Shown one piece after another: positions 5,697-7,250 of a stretch of 7,250 nt of DNA. The DNA comes from Rhodospirillales bacterium (GTDB lineage: Bacteria > Pseudomonadota > Alphaproteobacteria > Rhodospirillales > 2-02-FULL-58-16). The stretch lies in NCBI GenBank assembly GCA_021775195.1, contig JAJFIG010000121.1, forward strand, positions 1-7,250. Direction: 5' to 3'. Below the pieces are notes generated by a model that saw only the letters and a list, made by a program, of their open reading frames with translations, had not been told where the DNA came from and did not search any database. How positions within the stretch are numbered: position 1 is the first letter of the stretch; the number at the start of each line of letters is the position of its first letter. Position numbers and translations under genes: made by a program.

Positions 5697-7055
5697 ATGG
5701 TTCTGCAACGCTTCGCCGATTACGCCGCATCGCTGCGCCGCGGCGAGTTGCCGCCGGAAGCCCTGCACGGGGCCAAGCGCTGTGTCATCGACTGGTTCGC
5801 CGCCACCCTGCCCGGCGGCGGCGTGGCGCCGGCGACGATGCTGAGCGAAGCGCTGGGGACCGGCGGCGGCGGGGCGCTGCTCTATCCGTCGGGCGCCGGG
5901 ACGGATCCGCGTAGCGCCGCCTTGATCAACGGCAGCGCCGCCCACACCATCGAGTTCGACGACATCTTCCGGGACGCCATCTACCATCCCGGGGCGCCGG
6001 TGATCGCCGCCGCCCTGGCCGTGGCCCAGGCCCGGGGCAAAGGCGGCGAGGCGTTCCTGCGCGGCGTCATCGCCGGCTACGAGACCTCGAACCGCATCGG
6101 GATGGCGGTGAACCCGTCGCACTACACCTACTGGCACACGACAGGAACCGTCGGCGCCTTCGGCGCGGCGGCGGCGGCAGCCTGTATCCTCGATTTGGAC
6201 CAAGGCCCGACCCTGCACGCCATGGCCAACGCCGGCACCCTGGCGGCGGGGCTGCAGCAGGCCTTTCGCGCCGACGCCATGGCCAAGCCGCTGCACGCCG
6301 GGCGGGCCGCCGAAACCGGGGTCATGGTGGCCCTGGCGGCGGAGAAGGGGGTCACCGGGGCGCCCGATATTCTCGACGGGGCCTGCGGGTTCGGGGCCGC
6401 CATGTCCCGGAACCCGGACTGGCAGGCTGCGGCCGACGACCTGGGCCGGTCGTTCACCATCACCCGGACCACGGTCAAGAACCACGCCGCCTGCGGCCAC
6501 ACCCATGCCGCCATCGACGGGGTCCTGGCGCTGGCCGCCGAGCACGGCCTGACGCCCGGCGATGTCGCCCATATTCGAGTGGGGAGCTACGCCAAGGCGA
6601 CGGAGATCACCGGCAGCAAGACCCCGCGCACCGCCTTCGAGGCCAAGTTCAGCCTGCCCTACTGCGTCAGCGCCGCCCTGGTCTGCGGCCGGGTGCGGGT
6701 CGATGCCTTCTCCCCGGAACGGCTCGACGATCCGGTTCTGCGGGGGCTGATCGAGCGCGTCGAGCTGAGCATCGACGACGAGGCGGAAGCCGCCTTCCCG
6801 GGCCGGCGTTCGGCAACGGTGGAGATCGAAACCACCGACGGGCGGACGTTCAGCCATTACTCACCGACCCGCAAGGGCGATCCCGACAACCCCTTGAGCG
6901 ACGGGGAACTGGCCGACAAGTTCAACGAACTGGTGGAGCCGGTGACCGGGGCGGCGGCGGCGGCGGACCTGCTGCAGACCCTGTGGTCGCTGGAGACGAT
7001 GAAGGACATGGCACTGCTGAGCGTTGCCGGGACCGCGGCCCGGGCACGGGCCTAG
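5697..7055 (+). CDS. MmgE/PrpD family protein (2-methylcitrate dehydratase-like)
   Basis: This 452-residue cytoplasmic protein belongs to the family of 2-methylcitrate dehydratase (PrpD), iminodisuccinate epimerase and cis-aconitate decarboxylase. Hallmarks in order are NGSAAHTIEFDD (residues 78-89), HPGAPVIAAALA (97-108), KPLHAGRAAETG (197-208), KNHAACGHTHAAID (261-274), KFSLPYCVSAAL (317-328) and GDPDNPLS (394-401) leading into ADKFNELV. Length is normal and no truncation is seen. ATG 5697 is preceded by GGGAGG with 7-nt spacing. No methylcitrate synthase or 2-methylisocitrate lyase gene is visible, so PrpD function is not supported; many catabolic-locus members of this family act on other hydroxy-, amino- or unsaturated dicarboxylates. 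An aldehyde dehydrogenase gene follows 33 bp later, probably in the same operon. Confidence 0.88.
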   Translation: MVLQRFADYAASLRRGELPPEALHGAKRCVIDWFAATLPGGGVAPATMLSEALGTGGGGALLYPSGAGTDPRSAALINGSAAHTIEFDDIFRDAIYHPGAPVIAAALAVAQARGKGGEAFLRGVIAGYETSNRIGMAVNPSHYTYWHTTGTVGAFGAAAAAACILDLDQGPTLHAMANAGTLAAGLQQAFRADAMAKPLHAGRAAETGVMVALAAEKGVTGAPDILDGACGFGAAMSRNPDWQAAADDLGRSFTITRTTVKNHAACGHTHAAIDGVLALAAEHGLTPGDVAHIRVGSYAKATEITGSKTPRTAFEAKFSLPYCVSAALVCGRVRVDAFSPERLDDPVLRGLIERVELSIDDEAEAAFPGRRSATVEIETTDGRTFSHYSPTRKGDPDNPLSDGELADKFNELVEPVTGAAAAADLLQTLWSLETMKDMALLSVAGTAARARA

Positions 7056-7088
7056 CGAATTAAAAACCCAGAAAGAGGAGGACAGGAC

Positions 7089-7250
7089 ATGCCGGAGGGC
7101 GTCAGCACGATCAAGGAATGCCGGCTGCTGATCGGCGGGGAATGGGTGAGCGGGGCAGAGACCTTCCCGGTCAAGGACAAGTTCAGCGGCGAGACCGTGG
7201 CCGAGGCGGCGAAACCGTCCCGGGAACAGGTCGCCGAGGTGGTCCGGGTC
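7089..7250 (+). CDS. Aldehyde dehydrogenase family protein (N-terminal part)
   Basis: Only the first 54 residues are visible; the gene runs off the right edge. LLIGGEWVSGAETFPVKDKFSGETVAEAA (in pieces: IGGEWVSG at about 15-22, then the S-G-E-T-V strand) is the typical start of an NAD(P)-dependent aldehyde dehydrogenase, where the substrate-side N-terminal strand precedes the Rossmann domain. The catalytic Cys and Glu lie outside the window. The start is clear: AGGAGG at 7076-7081 lies 7 nt before ATG 7089. It follows the MmgE/PrpD gene by 33 bp with no terminator, so the two are likely co-transcribed. The aldehyde oxidised, and whether the enzyme is CoA-acylating, cannot be judged from this part. 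Confidence 0.8.
   Translation, partial: MPEGVSTIKECRLLIGGEWVSGAETFPVKDKFSGETVAEAAKPSREQVAEVVRV

Noticed and set aside
5554..5730. 59-residue N-terminal extension of the aminotransferase
   Set aside because: It runs through the divergent promoter region and into the MmgE/PrpD gene. The start at 5553 gives the usual family length and has a suitable ribosome site.
5697..7250. MmgE/PrpD plus ALDH as a methylcitrate-cycle (prp) operon
   Set aside because: No methylcitrate synthase, 2-methylisocitrate lyase or PrpR-type regulator is visible, and the family has several other activities, so the gene symbol prpD was not assigned.

Overview
The window is high-GC, densely coded bacterial DNA. Gene content and codon bias suggest an alphaproteobacterium (Rhodospirillales-like), but no marker gene confirms this. 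It holds six complete protein genes, two genes cut by the window edges and one probable 20-residue leader ORF. I found no rRNA, tRNA, insertion sequence, CRISPR array or phage gene.

Layout. Positions 1-1136 (+) carry the end of a DsbA-fold / 2-hydroxychromene-2-carboxylate isomerase-type protein, translationally coupled to an arylformamidase-like alpha/beta hydrolase. Positions 1133-2359 (-) encode a major facilitator transporter whose stop codon overlaps the hydrolase stop. A 197-bp divergent region (2360-2556) follows, with a leader ORF and a palindrome. Positions 2557-4611 (+) carry a class III (CaiB/BaiF) CoA-transferase and a crotonase-fold protein. Positions 4615-5553 (-) encode a fold-type IV (branched-chain type) aminotransferase, 3 bp stop-to-stop from the crotonase. 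A second divergent region (5554-5696) with an AT-rich promoter-like pocket and a perfect palindrome leads into an MmgE/PrpD-family protein (5697-7055, +) and the start of an aldehyde dehydrogenase (7089 to the edge, +).

How they may work together (inference). Most of these families handle small carboxylic acids: uptake (MFS), CoA activation (CoA-transferase), acyl-CoA conversion (crotonase), dehydration or isomerisation (MmgE/PrpD), aldehyde oxidation (ALDH), transamination (aminotransferase) and amide or ester hydrolysis (hydrolase). This resembles an accessory catabolic region, but the substrate cannot be read from the sequence and the genes lie in at least four transcription units. The most notable details are a crotonase lacking both canonical hydratase glutamates, a leader ORF whose TGA overlaps the CoA-transferase ATG, and palindromes in both divergent promoter regions.
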